From positions 11,842,001 to 11,906,000 of the forward strand of contig NC_135240.1 in NCBI RefSeq assembly GCF_947623445.1: a stretch of DNA of 64,000 nucleotides. Reading direction: 5' to 3'. The position numbers and the translations under genes were made by a program. The notes under the pieces were generated by a model. The model made no database searches. It saw only the letters and a program-made list of their open reading frames with translations, and was not told the origin of the DNA. Source of the DNA: Clavelina lepadiformis (Eukaryota; Chordata; Ascidiacea; Aplousobranchia; Clavelinidae). This document shows, piece by piece, positions 35,501 to 48,150 of the stretch. Numbering within the stretch: the stretch's first letter is position 1; each line of letters opens with the position of its first letter.

Positions 35501-37742
35501 TAGATAGTAATTAAATTTCACAGATTTTTGTGTTTGCTGTATATATAAATGTTGTCGTTAATTAAATATGAGTAGTCCTTAGAAAATGGTAGATAGCGGA
35601 CAATTCTCACTGTCCTTTGAATTAGGCACCGTTTTAAAATGCATACAATATTTAAATGTTCACATAACAAACGACAAGTTCTGCGAGTGCGTCACAAGAA
35701 GGGTAATTTCCACTCTACTCAACTTAACTAAATTTAACAGTAGTAACCCCACAGAATTCTATTTGGTTACAGAAAGAAAAGTGAGTAATGATCACTAGGC
35801 GTGTATAATTTATAGATCTTCAAGCGTTTCCGAAGAAATCGATTGCAAAATTTATGTTTTATTTAATCAGTGACCACCCTATATCGTTATAGCAGATTGA
35901 TTAAAGGCAAATTAGTAAAAAATTACTTTCTCTTAATCACTTTCCGAGTTCTATTGTATCCATGACATATGACAGTATAGTTTTGTATGACTTCAACCGG
36001 TTTACTGCTGCAGTGTAATAAAACAAACAAAGCGTAGGCAATGAATGGGAAGTCATTTGGCCGATGGACACATATTTGGCTCCTGTTTGTTTACTTCGCC
36101 GTAAATATTGCTGGAAGATCAAACGTTTTTGTCACGTATACTTAGAGCAACCTAAAAGGCAGCCGAAACAAATGCGGGGTACGGCGTGAGACGTTAAATG
36201 AAAGGTAACTGACTCATTTTCACAGGAGCAATACGTCCGAAATATTTATTGCTCAAAGAAGGTTCCGATATGTAGTTTATTGCCCATAAAATAAAATCTC
36301 AAAGGGCACAAGGGCACAAGTCCATCATCTTTCGATGATTACGTCATTGCTGATCCTATTTTGGCAACACGGAGAGTAATTGGCAAGATTTTCGTCTATT
36401 TATATCGTCTTGGAATCTAAAAGGTGCGTTACATGATCCCTGATCTGACACTTATGTGCTATTATCTGTTGCTCATGTATAAGACGCATTGTCTTCTCGA
36501 TCCTCAACCAAGAACTTTACGTCACCCCAAGAACGGATGCGATTGTATTCGTTTGCTTCATCGACAACACATAACTTAATCATTTTTCAACGTTTTTAAA
36601 GCTAACTACGAAACCACTAAGTTAGCGAATAAGTTTTCGTTTGGCTCTACGATCACAAGCTTTTTGAAATAGTTGGCTTGTCTAGAATTGAATAAGATCT
36701 TGGGAAATTATGCACAACTTATGACCTTGAGATCTATATGTACTTCATGTTGACTGCTCGCGTTTTGTCGTGTAATTACCTCAATTTGCCAGTTAATATC
36801 AATCATATCATCGTTAATAAATTGCATGAAAAGCTCCCAAAATAAATGCATAACTATATTATTTGACATTAATTATTATGTTTGTTGCATCTTCTGCGCG
36901 AGTTTTACCGAGAAGAAGTTTATAAAACATATTTGTAATAACAAAACATATACATTTAGAAGATATAGCCTTCGACAAAAGCGCTAATGTTGCATTTGAG
37001 TTAGTAAATAACGAAGCTATAGAAGTGTGTTTTCAGTAAACAATGTGTTGTTTACTGTTGATTTTCAGTCGTGTTCCCAAAAGTACCGGTAGCTCTTAAT
37101 TGCAAGGTCCATCGGAAGGTGTGCACGTTTTACGCATAGCCTATATCTGTATATACTCAACACTTATTCTGACCTGTTGCGCTCCACGCTTATGAGACAA
37201 ATGGGCTATAATTATTACTGTAAAATCAGCAACGTAGTGTTGGGACTGACATCTGGCACCTCACAGTGAAAGTCATACATGTTCAAATATCGCGACGTAT
37301 AGGCTACACATCACTACATTTTTTCTGGTTTCCTTTATTTTGTGTAATATTCATAACTGATAACAGAATAATGTAAGGGAAAATATGTCTAATACCACCA
37401 AACAACATTGCAAATGAAACAATGTAATTGTGATATGAACGGAGAGGTTATACTTCATTATTACCGAGACATGCATTGCGCTACATATTTGGCCTGTGCC
37501 ATATATAGCAGGCCGTCTGTACTTCACGAAGTACTATAAATTTATAGGTGCTCACATAATTTAGTTGTTTGTACATGTACTGTAAAATCACAACGTTATG
37601 ATACAGTTTATGTTACTGAATAGCAAAAACAGCATTTTATACAATCGTCATTAACATGTATTGTATATTATAGCCTACATATCTATATTCGACCGCTGGA
37701 AGAAGCTATACACCTACAGTTTACACAATGATATTTTATTAG
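29531..37742. other. Large gene-free stretch (8.2 kb)
   Basis: No recognised exon on either strand. Noted contents are an AAGTC/GAGTC-rich repeat at about 30230-30510, the hairpin at 30150-30190 and a small perfect 10-bp hairpin at about 37035-37058. The first exon of the Wnt gene (start codon and signal peptide) should lie here. No candidate with a signal peptide and the right splice phase (two nucleotides carried over) could be chosen. The frame at 32192-32539 (115 codons) is within what chance gives in DNA this AT-rich. Confidence 0.45.
30150..30190. repeat. Compact near-perfect hairpin
   Basis: The arms cacagctaccc (30150-30160) and gggtagctgtg (30180-30190) pair perfectly. After a small internal loop, atgag (30162-30166) pairs with ctcat (30173-30177) around the loop ctgatc. 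The GC-rich stem stands out against its AT-rich surroundings. It could be a structured RNA, a miRNA-like precursor or a transposon remnant; no family is recognised. Confidence 0.6.
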
Positions 37743-40700
37743 GTTGTTCACAGTACCGTCCATCGAAGAATTCCGAAAAGAACGCGCAGATGTGGACGCC
37801 AAACAATATTGCGACTCACTTCGTTTAATGACACCTTCCCAAAGCGAATTCTGCTTGAGACATCCCACGCTAATGCAAAAAGTAAGCGAAGGCTTGCAGA
37901 ATGGCGTTCGTGAATGTCAGTACCAATTCAGGTATAAAGATACAGTTTTATTCTCTAATGATGAGTGTTACTGTATATGCTGGATAATGTTGCCATTGTT
38001 TTTATGTAAAACGAGATACAAAAGTTGTAATTTTTAGTTGAATGGTTAGAAAATAGTTGTAATTTTATAACGTTTGGAACCGTAAGTACCATGGCAGTCA
38101 TTGATTGTAACATAGAACAAAAATCATATTTTTTCTAACAAGTTTCCTCTGCTGTTGTAATTCCACCGAAAATTTACCCATAAGCAAAGGAGCTTATTAA
38201 TATAATTGTGTATTTTTTGCAAACTTCTAAACAGAGGTTTGACTGGAAATATGTATGTTTGCAGAAATAGCAGATGGAACTGTTCCATTTATCCAGCTGC
38301 GCCCAAGTACCATGCCTTCAAGCCAATTATAAAATCATGTAAGTGTTTGCGATTTTTAAAATTTGCATTGACTTTTTACTTAGGAAAGCATTGTACCCAA
38401 CCACAGCTAATTTATCGAAAGTTTTGTTTTTTTCACCATTCTTGGAAAATTAAACTAATAATGCATAAAACGGAAGGTCTCAAAAATACCTACATTTCAA
38501 AATGGCGATGGTTTGTAAATTTCTAAAAAAGTCGATTTTAGTGTGAAAAATAAGAACACTCGGTATGAAACAAAAAGTGCTTTGTTTAATATTATCATTG
38601 AAAAATCCCTTATACAGTATTTTAAGGGGTGTATAAAACCATAACACTTAACTGATCAAACGTTATAAAAACACTCATACCATCTACACACACTACCTGA
38701 CCTGGTCTATACATCTTCCCACAAGTATCACGATGACTTTGGAGATCTTTTCATTAGGAAGGAAGTTCTTCATTTGGACTAAAATCAGTTACGCAGGAAG
38801 TCTAAAACTTGTACACCATTCAAAACGACAAGTTTTAGTTGGTTTAATCGGGTGTAAGAATGTATGAAATTCAACTCATTAAAATTTGTTATTTTTCTCA
38901 CACGGATGAGAATTGAAATGTCGTAAGATTAGAATTTTGACGTACTTTATACGTTTTTGAATGGTCAACTGCTTGTAAAACCCTTGTTTCAGTGACTGCG
39001 TCGGAAGAACACGGTCCGTATTGCAACCTTGTCCAGTAATTGACACTAGGCGAAATGTGGTTACAACATTTTTGAAAATCCAACAACGTTAATCGCTTCA
39101 GCACGCGCAGCGTTAATGGTAAACAACAAGTGGGTAAGGAAATATAACCCTGCTAAAACTCTATATTGATTATTTCTTTGTCGGGTTTCGCCCATAATGT
39201 CAAGTATGTGTGGGTATCACCTTACTCTAGACGGCAATCGCGTGTCCCATGGGTTAGAGGACCCTTATTAGGTGCACAAAACCAGCATTGATTGGGCCTT
39301 GATTACTTAATGTCCTTAGCAAAAGAAACAAACAACAGACAACGCCCTTTCTAGGTAAAACAGCAGTTCTAAAAATCTATCACAGCTGCGCCTCCGTCGA
39401 AACATAAACTTCGTAAAGTGTTCTTAATGAATTCGTGGCTGGTTTAATGCATGAAAGATCAAAGCAACAAACGGATACGTGAAACTTAATTTTGGGCGAA
39501 GTTTTTCGGTCGTCAACTGCATTTCAGTTTAGGGCAAAAGTGGTATTCAAAACCACCTTTTAAGGGGGATGGGCCAATTTTCAGAATTTGTCAAAACAAA
39601 GCTTTCGTTGAACGTGATGTAATGATCCCCACGAATTATCCGTGATTTCAAATGGACACTTACCGGCTTACGAGGATAAAATCATATCCGATAGTTTGTT
39701 TCAACTATGCCTATACGATTTCTATCTTAGCACGCAAGTAAGGTCGCATTACAAAACGTTCTTTTATGCATTAGACTTGGGCTATTGTTTGGCTTCGTTT
39801 TCATCTTTAACAAAAAAAGAAATAAATTCTTTTCAAGTATAGTGTATCAAACCTATGTTGAAGTTAAGGACATTACATTATACAAGGCTCATCTTTCTTG
39901 TCGTCATATCACGTGTCTAAATGATTTCGGCGTGCATTGTCTTACATATCATATAGTTAAGTGTCTTAAATAATATGTTGTATCCGAAAATATTCTGTTG
40001 CAGAAAATATACTGCAAATTATGCGCGATCGATTTCTCTGCAAAACGTCTTCCGCGCCACAAGTCCCACTTTAGGCTATACCCTTTATTTCTTTCAGCAA
40101 TATACGCCCCATGAAATTGTGTTGAAAGTAAGTGACTTTTGTGGCATAGTGGGTAAAGTTCCTCTTAATTCGAAGAAATAATATCGAGAAAACGTTTAAG
40201 TTTGTAAATCGTGCACCCTTTTTCTTTGACGCATTCAACGCAATGAAGACGCAAGGTCTTTTACGTACAATAGGCGTCATTTCCTTGTCAACCCAGCCTT
40301 TCTATCAATCATTTCCGAGTTAAATATGAGCGAACGCCTACACAAGGCTAGATTTGATATATCCGTTGCACCTGATGCCCCAGTAAACATGTTTTCAGGA
40401 ATTGAAAGTTGGTTCCGATAGATATCACTTATCTTTGCCATTATTCGAATGGTCAGAGCACACAAGTAATGTGTTTGCTGAGCGATATTGTACGAGATGT
40501 CGCGTTTAAATAGTGCACATTTTTCATTTTCAAATAAAACGTGTCTTGTGGGGCAAATTTAAGATGAGCTCTTTTACAAATCGAGTTCTTTAGTAAAATA
40601 GGATACCTGAGGAAAAAGGGTAAACGCTTTAGCACTTCTACTTTGCAGTTGCAAACTTTAATCAAATACATAACTTTGTTAACTCTGAGCAATAATCTTT

Positions 40701-43700
40701 CAATGAGTGTTCCAGCATTTTCTTTTACGAATTTTACGGGATTGCACTTTCTTCTTCTGAGCTGTACAAGAAAAGTTAAAGTTATTAAGTAGCTTACTAT
40801 TAACAGATGACACATCATAAAGGTTTGCCAAGACCTGTCGAAATTATTGAATACGTGAGACAGCCTACTACAAGACTTAACAAATAAGTTTAGTTCAACA
40901 AAAGGGGTTTTGTTAATAACGTATAAAGGAGTGACGCTCCAATACAAATGATTAATCTGCATCTTTCTGTGCCCAGAGTTCGGAATAAGCGTGCCGGTCA
41001 GTTCCATTTATAGACATATCATCAATCAAGTTACTTTAATTGTGCCCTTTTGCCGACAGCGAATTAATCGCTCAGTAAATCATATATGGGTTTGTGTCAT
41101 CCGTTGTCAAAGAAGAAGACAATTATTGTTGCTGGTCTGTTTGAAAAATTCAAGTAATAAAGCAGCCTCACCGTTTTATTTTAAGGTCATCAACCCGCAA
41201 TTCAAATAATGTCCATTTGAGCTCACGGGCTAGTTCTCACGGATTTAAAACACGGCTGTTAATATTTACCTCACCTAAGCTAATTTTATTGATGTATTTT
41301 TGCAATTTAAATTGGCGATTGCCTTTATTTTCATAAATATGAAGGCTACAGTTTGAGTAGTGCTGTATTTTTTTTGAGATTATATCATAAAGTTTTGCAT
41401 AAATACCGTAAGTACAATTTTTTTGTAAGCGTATAATGTTTTTCCGAAATATTTGGCGTGACGATGAGTGACGACAATTTCAAGTATTTTACCACGACAG
41501 TGCCACGCCATCCGAAGTCTTTACGTAAGATAATGCCTCACTAAAGGCATTACACGACAAGCAGGTGTGAAAATCGCGCCGGTTTGTTTGTGCAGACAAC
41601 CAAAACCACAAAACCGACTCTTAGCACAACCTGCCGGTGAAAAATCATTAAGTTATTATAAGGCCAAAGCCTAGGTCAAGTAGATAAGAAATAGGATGCC
41701 AGTGCCACAGCTTTCACAGCAACAACAACTACTGTTTCTGTTTGGCGTAATTGGCTTCATTACTCAGACAGGCTACTTATTGAAAGAAATTATTATTTCG
41801 TTCCAATGGCTGGCATATTCCTATGTTTATCTTTTTACAGCAAATCGCGAAGCTGCTTACATCCATTCAATATTTGCAGCCAGTGTATCATATGAAGTTA
41901 CCAGAGCTTGTAGTTCCGGAGATGTTCCTGAAGAATGTGGATGCGCTAAGATAGGCAAAAGAGTATGACATGATTTCTAACAGCATTTTCATTGTTTTTC
42001 AAAGTTATTTTAGATATAGTCTAACCTTTGCCATAATTTTTAGACAGATTCTAACCACTGGGGAGGATGTTCGGACAACATAAGGTTTGGCGACAGCATC
42101 TCAAAAGAGTTTTTCACTGAATCAAAACCGAATTCAGCCAAAGCCAGACTAATGTTGCACAACGGTGAAGCCGGCAGAAGGGTAATCACTCGCTGACATT
42201 TATGTGACAGCTAAACATGTTAAACGATTAAGAGGTTTTACGGCTTATTACTTATTAGTGACACCTTTTCGTTGTTGGGCAAAATCATCTATTAGCGAAT
42301 GGAGTTGACTAGATGCGTCGTATTTCATAATGTAATAGATCATTCTCCGCTTATGGCCAGCTGTGCAGCGCCTCAAGATAAACTTATGTTTAGTAGCTTA
42401 ATCGGACATGTGCAATAGAAATTTGTATGTGTATAGACGTTACATTATCCGGTTAAGCCCAAAACGCTTAAGCTATATGGAACGTTTATCACCTATTTCA
42501 GCCTAAAGTCTGTGCTGTTTTCGAGGGTTATGACCTAGTTCAGGAGCGTTAATATGATACGGAAACCGACGCACTTGCAAGGTTAATTGCACCCGGGTTT
42601 CGGCCACTTGAGCTTGATAAGTGCTGAAGTGTGACATTCTTCACATTTAAACGAAATTCGTGTAGCTTTTCAATCGTGACTGCAACACCTGTTACAAATA
42701 ATTTAATACGTACTTAGTAAATGCACTTATCATTTTCCGTCGACAGATATTTGATTGACGTCTCGCTTTCGTTTCCCAGTGACGCGGATCCTTCCGCAGC
42801 TCAAAACCTTTAACCTGCAGTGAAGTGCAGTTAATGCGAAGCGCTTTAATGTCTGTGGAATTACGGTATCAGCATCTTTCAGCGTTTTAACACTGTTACG
42901 GCATAATTCATGGCGTGTCTTGATAAAGCTGACTGACGGCGTGAGAACCTTTAGTATGTATGGACTTTTGCGCATCCGATTAGGAGTCAAGTGGAGGTTA
43001 ACTGCATTGCGAATAATGCGTCACACGGCCGGATAATAATAGTTTAGATTAAAATTGGATACTTGAAAACCGTTTGGTGATAGATTAGTGAATATGTATA
43101 AAGTATCTTGTTTCTCGCTTTTACGACTTGTTGGAAATTTTCAAACCATTAGTCAAGGCCGTAAAACGGCAAAAACTTTTTTACCGTATGACTTTGAGCG
43201 TTAAAAATGTAAAAAACTTTACGGGAAGGCAGTTTTGCTTAGGCTATAATAAAACAACTCAAAAAACCGGTGTCTGTTATATACGTAAAAAAACTGCAAA
43301 ATAATTTTGCTTTAAACTTGCTTTCCATATTGTTAATAAGTTCCTTTGATTTTTCAGACGGTTCGTGCCAACAATCGTGTAGTATGCAAGTGTCATGGCC
43401 TGTCAGGCGCTTGCACGCAAAATGTGTGCTGGCGAGCTATGCCAAGACTTCGTAACGTCAGTCGAATTCTCAAAGAGAAGTTTGATGGTGCTGTTGCCGT
43501 AAAACCACGGGTGAAACCTGGAAAGAAACTTCGTCCGGCTCAAAAAGACCATGTTAATCCCACCGCTAATGACTTAGTTTACATTCGAAAAAAACGTGAA
43601 ACTGATTATTGTGAAAAGAACTTGAGACTGGGGTCGTATGGAACTCGTGGACGCTTGTGTAACGAAACTAGCCAAGGTACAGATGGGTGCGGTATTATGT

Positions 43701-43828
43701 GCTGCGATCGAGGATTTGAAAGAAAAAGAATTGTTAAACAGACAAAATGTAATTGCACTTTTGAATGGTGTTGTAAAGTCAAATGCCAAGAATGCCGAGA
43801 AGAATTATTGCAAACATTTTGTGTATGA
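37743..43828 (+). CDS. wnt: Wnt family secreted signalling ligand (5' exon not found)
   Basis: Five exons join in phase: 37743-37931, 38265-38338, 41841-41962, 42044-42181 and 43358-43828, giving 330 codons to the stop. Only the signal-peptide exon is missing (entry phase 2). Wnts are lipid-modified, cysteine-rich ligands for Frizzled/LRP receptors. Diagnostic blocks are VRECQYQFRNSRWNCS (across the first junction), YEVTRACSSGD, NHWGGCSDNIRFGD, LMLHNGEAGRR, CKCHGLSGACTQNVCW, YGTRGRLCNETSQGTDGCG and a C-terminal cysteine cluster ending in FCV. The palmitoleoylated Ser (first Ser of HGLSGAC) is kept; the usual second Ser is Ala. Possible N-glycosylation sites include NCS in RWNCS. The stretch CWRAMPR...LKEKFDGA reads closest to Wnt4, but subfamily assignment by eye is weak. 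The GXCCDRGF motif has Asp where most Wnts have Gly. Confidence 0.93.
40453..41007 (-). CDS. Unrecognised 184-codon open frame inside a Wnt intron, antisense
   Basis: An ATG-initiated frame (MELTGTLIPN...) runs uninterrupted for 184 codons on the strand opposite to Wnt, inside its 3.5-kb second intron. It contains one hydrophobic stretch (CHLLIVSYLITLTFLVQL) followed by RRRK, then a basic, Cys-containing tail. I recognise no family. By my rough estimate from base composition, a frame this long is expected about 0.02 times by chance in a window like this. That is unlikely but not decisive, and no splice sites or homology back it up. It may be a small gene, a remnant of a mobile-element ORF, or chance. 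Confidence 0.25.
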   Translation of the reverse strand: MELTGTLIPNSGHRKMQINHLYWSVTPLYVINKTPFVELNLFVKSCSRLSHVFNNFDRSWQTFMMCHLLIVSYLITLTFLVQLRRRKCNPVKFVKENAGTLIERLLLRVNKVMYLIKVCNCKVEVLKRLPFFLRYPILLKNSICKRAHLKFAPQDTFYLKMKNVHYLNATSRTISLSKHITCVL

Positions 43829-44806
43829 AATGAGTATGGCGATACACTACATTCTGTATTAGCCTACGCAGGTTAGTCATAGGTCGCCAAAATTTGCAAG
43901 TTCCCTTGTTATTCTTATTGTTATATTTATACAAGTTTTTTGAATTAAACATCAATTGTGTTACACGTCGCATTTTATTCCTGTTGTACAAGGCTGAGGA
44001 GATCTCTTTCTAAGTTAAGGCGAAAATACACTTAACTTTATTCTCAATCAAGTCTCAACCAATACGTGGAAGACAGATTTAAGAGCTAAAACATCACCAA
44101 TACGGCGTATGGACATATGGTGGCTTTAAAATGCACTGAACTGGGATAGAATTTTGACATTGAGAACCATTACCGACTGCTCTAGAAATTTCCGGCCACA
44201 ACAAAACATTTCACCAATACACAAATTACTTATCCCGCTCAGAAACAGATACAGTAGCCTAACTGTAACAGTATTCCTAACCAATTCTGTACGAGCTGCG
44301 GATTAGTCTTATACGATGCAGTTTTTAAGCACGAATATTTCACAACCTCTATCTATGAAGACTAACGAGACAACCACTAGATGATGCCACCGAACACTTT
44401 ATCTAGGAGCCTAACGGCTATATGTGCGCATAGAATGTAAAATAGTACCCTTTTTTTCTGCTGCAAAAACAGGAGAAATTTTTTTACCTGTAGCTAAACC
44501 AGATCATCTATACATTACAAACCACAGATAATCGCTATAGTTATTTTGATGTAAATATTTTGTGCAGCTCGTTAAATGTTACTGTTGGGTTATATAATCT
44601 AATGTTATGTTATGGCATTCGACCAATACAGTTTTTGTAAGCTCCATTTTCACACTCAATCTTTTAAGAAACAATTGCAAATATGAATGTGTACAGTGAT
44701 AAGTAGCGAACGGTATAAATCTCGCCAAAGGTTCAATCAACCGTACACAACTAGGCTATCCTTTGCGGCCGGTTAGGTAGGTATGTATGGTAAGATAAAA
44801 ATTCAT
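43829..44806. other. Wnt 3' flank, no gene recognised
   Basis: This is presumably the Wnt 3' UTR followed by intergenic DNA. No coding exon, RNA gene or mobile element is recognised before the SINE. Confidence 0.4.
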
Positions 44807-45135
44807 CCTCGAACTGAATAAAGTCTTTCCACGACTTAATCCCGGCGATGATACCTCATAACTCGAACCACGGTTACCGAGTTAGCCTTTATGCAAGTTC
44901 CGATTGTCACACAGTTTTTATTTTTTTATTTTTATGACGTAGCATATTATATTGCCTGAATTTAGATTTGTCCTTCAGGTCCACGGAAGAGAAGCAAGCG
45001 TCGTTATTGCTTTGCCCAAGGACATCATATCAACATTGCACCACTGGGTATCGAACTCGGAACATAAACCGCGTGATTATTGCGCTCAAACCCCTGCGCT
45101 CAAACCACTCAGTCACCGAGCCGACAAGCCGACTA
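44807..45135 (-). mobile_element. tRNA-derived SINE, copy 3 (minus orientation, best-preserved head)
   Basis: Read on the minus strand from 45135, it starts with a tRNA-like head: GGTGACTGAGTGGTTTGAGC (box A-like), and then GTTCCGAGTTCGATACCCAG, whose GTTCGATACC matches a Pol III box B. The core TTGGGCAAAGCAATAACG and the tail through aagtcgtggaaagac follow. It matches the other two copies in this window along its length. The head is the clearest evidence that this family is tRNA-derived. Confidence 0.8.
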
Positions 45136-47245
45136 TATGTCTATATTCTCCTTCTGGACAAGATCCTTCTTTAGGCGTACATTCTATCTAATCCAATCCT
45201 CCAGAGTTTGAATTATTTTGTATCTTGGCACCTCGACAATTATATTTGCGTTCCTTTCTTTGGCTAAGGCTATCCGGTTCCTGGTTATCCTGGCTGGGCT
45301 GACACAAATTACCCTTAATATTACAGATCGAAATAGAAGATTTCGATACGGATTATTATGATCTCGAAAAAGAAGCAAATTTTTCGTTTGTTCAACTTTT
45401 AACCAAAGTAGTCGAGCGAGCTGGTCAAGTTTCGATTAAGACAGCAAAAAAAGGATAGCGTTAGAGTGAATTGGTGCAGGTTAAAGAACAAACTGATATT
45501 TATGCAAATCCATAACTGCTTACTTTTCTCATTTCGCTTCATCAAAGTATAGCTGACGAGGAAAAGGTTTATGCTTTGTTTAAAGCCTGTCACTTTAAAG
45601 TCGCAATAAATTTTAACTGCTTGTTTAAAAACAAACTTTTGAAAGTTTTGTATCTCCTGGTAAGAGTTAGCAATTTATGTTAAATATCCCTATAGAAAAG
45701 TGCAATATTAATTACTACCTCATTTTTGGCCTAATGAAGTTCTTCAGGTGCTGATTAAGACTATCTATAGCTGGAATACGACATCTATGATTTTTGTGAA
45801 CTAGGCTACTCAGTTTTATTTTGCAAGATTTACAAGCATTCTCGCTTTAAGCAACCAATTTAATTTCGATTTTGGTAGAGTATATACTTGCTAAATCAAT
45901 TCGATATGCAAGTTTTACCAAATGGTTTTATAATTCGAAGTTACAGTGGTTTTAAATCTGGAAAATCAAATTTTTGTAGTTTCAGGAAGAAGAAAGATCA
46001 AAAATTAATACGCAAAATTCTGAAATACACCTATTCTGTAACACATCCAGTGTCGAGGCAGTGCGTCTGTGTTGCAATAATACGAAGAGAATTCCGTTGG
46101 TCTTATAGGTGTGTGTAGCATAACAATGGTGATTGGTCACTGAAATCTAGAAACGAAACATCGTTCAGTAACTGAAATGAGCGTGCTTATTACCAAATTA
46201 GTAGTTAGGATATTTAGTAGTATTGAAAGAGCACTATATAAATGTAAGTTATGAAGTTCATTGACATTGACAAAACATTCTGAAATAGAAGTGTATCGAA
46301 AAGCTTCACCTGCGATAGCATATTGATGTTACACATGTACAACACTTTTAATGATTAATAATTTGAGCTATTGATGTGCATGGAATTGTGCTTCAGTGTC
46401 TTTAGTAAATGTAAACTAAAACGGAAGCATTAATAACTTGTTTTAAGGAATGCAATTCTGTCCTGCGAGCAATGTACGTATATAAGCATGGTACAGGCAC
46501 GTATAAAATGAATTAAGTAGAACAAGTCATTGTCAAATGACAGAGCATGTATAGCTGTAGCACATGAGCACCAGAAGACCTATTGTATAAACGGAAAGCT
46601 AAATATTGTAGCAGTAAATATGAAGATAAAATAAATTCTTTTTACTTTTTGTATCCATTTGAAGGTCGAAGCAAAGCAAAGAGAAGCAGATCATCAGCAT
46701 TTAGAAGAAGTCGGTGAGCCTTAGTACTCTTTGCATAAGTAGCAGGAATTCGCAAAAACTGCACCCATGACAGTTTGCTTGTTTTAAAGTGAATCCAATC
46801 CATAACGTTTGAATTGTTCAACCATACAACAAGAAGCGAAAATGTTTATGGTATTATTAATGTGATAGGCCTATAGACCATACAAGGCTTAGCTTTAATC
46901 TGGTAACAACAACTGTTTTTGTAGGCATCAAGAAAGGCCCAATGGTATGTCTGACGACAAAGAGTAGCAATACACATGATCATGATTATCACAGCTTTGT
47001 TCAGTTTTCTGATTGTAACTATATTTTGCATTGCAGATGACTTGGGGTAGCTATTACGAGTAATACGCTGCACCGAAAAACGTTATTCTCTGGTTCCGCA
47101 GTGGATGATGTTGCAAATAATGCTGAATTTGTCACAAACTGTTCATATGAATTAGTTTCCAATAAACACAATGTTTTCTATAATTTCTGTTATCTTTTTG
47201 CAGCGGAGCTGTAGACAAGAACGTTTGGTGAAATTGCGATACTCA
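45136..47245. other. Gene-free stretch
   Basis: No gene recognised. An exon-like patch (about 46664-46711, encoding VEAKQREADHQHLEEV) followed by a reasonable donor (gtcg|gtgagc) has no partner exon in view. An acceptor-like ttttgcag occurs at about 47200. Confidence 0.35.
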
Positions 47246-47430
47246 GAAAATTCTGTTGTTCTCGTAATTCCCACTTAATTAATTAATTTGCTCAGATAAC
47301 AACACGTTTAAAACTAGTTATTCCATACGGTTTGAAAATTCTGTTGTTTTCGTAATTCCCACTTAATTAATTAATTTGCTCAAATAACAACACGTTTAAA
47401 ACTAGTTATCAAACTTATTCCATACGGTTT
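47246..47430 (+). repeat. Tandem duplication, 88-bp unit, two copies
   Basis: The segment starting gaaaattctgttgtt at 47246 is repeated at 47334, nearly base for base, through 'acacgtttaaaactagttat' and the closing 'ttccatacggttt'. The second copy carries a short insertion before the closing block. It adjoins the larger duplication to the right. Confidence 0.85.
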
Positions 47431-47463
47431 GTAATACTAAGAGGCGAAAGTTTCTCTCGGTGA

Positions 47464-48150
47464 TATTATTTGCTAAATGTCGAGAAAAAACATTTTGAAA
47501 ATATTACTGGACGATTAGTTCTACCCAAATGGTTCCTTTTATAGGCTATAGCAAGCAGGTATTTTTTGCATTTATAACAGCTAACTAAGGTCAATACAAC
47601 CTTTCAGCTACGTTCTAAGGAGAACTAAGGAGGTGTAAGGACATTTTTGCTTCACATGAAACAGTCAAAGTAGGAAATAACATAACACGACGCAGAAAAA
47701 ATATTTATCAAAAAACGACAAGTTATACACGTTAGTTTGAAAAGTATAGCATACGTATAGCGACATTGTCTCAAATTAGCATGAAAATGATTTTACGTGA
47801 CGATTTTTAATTAAGCGACGAAAGGTGCAAAAGTCAATAGCCAGGTCATCAAGAAAAACGTGTTAATATAGGCTACAGTCAAAAATGCAAATATTTAGTC
47901 CACTCATTTTGTTGGCAAACTTAAAAACAAGCCAAGTTTTGTAATTAATCAATTTTGCCCACATGACAAAACGCTTATGTGAAGCTTTTCCGTTGTCTTT
48001 CAAGTCACTTGAAGGAAGTTTCCCTACCCAGTAATTGTTTGCTGAAATATGCTTTATTTTCGGAAAAAAAGTTTTTGCCATTCGGTGTTTTATATAACTG
48101 CTATACAGTGTATATCATGCTTACTTGTGGTACAACTTCTGCTAATAATT
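47464..48150 (+). repeat. Direct repeat A of the secreted-peptide locus
   Basis: This matches 50092-51016 in the same orientation over most of its length, with very few differences. It starts at 'attatttgctaaa.gtcgaga' and includes 'ggaggtgtaaggacattttt', 'cgacgaaaggtgcaaaagtc' and 'cacatgacaaaacgcttatg'. The copy at 50092 carries about 235 bp (50541-50796) where this one has unrelated short sequence. Unlike the second copy, no peptide exon follows it in direct orientation. Confidence 0.9.

Noticed and set aside
35586..35798. Candidate first exon of the Wnt gene (ends near a gtgagt donor)
   Set aside because: The encoded start lacks a signal peptide, and the link to the 37743 exon cannot be supported.
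46664..46711. Exon-like patch followed by a gtgagc donor
   Set aside because: The acceptor is poor, no partner exon could be found, and the resemblance to VEA in the peptide gene is only a few residues.
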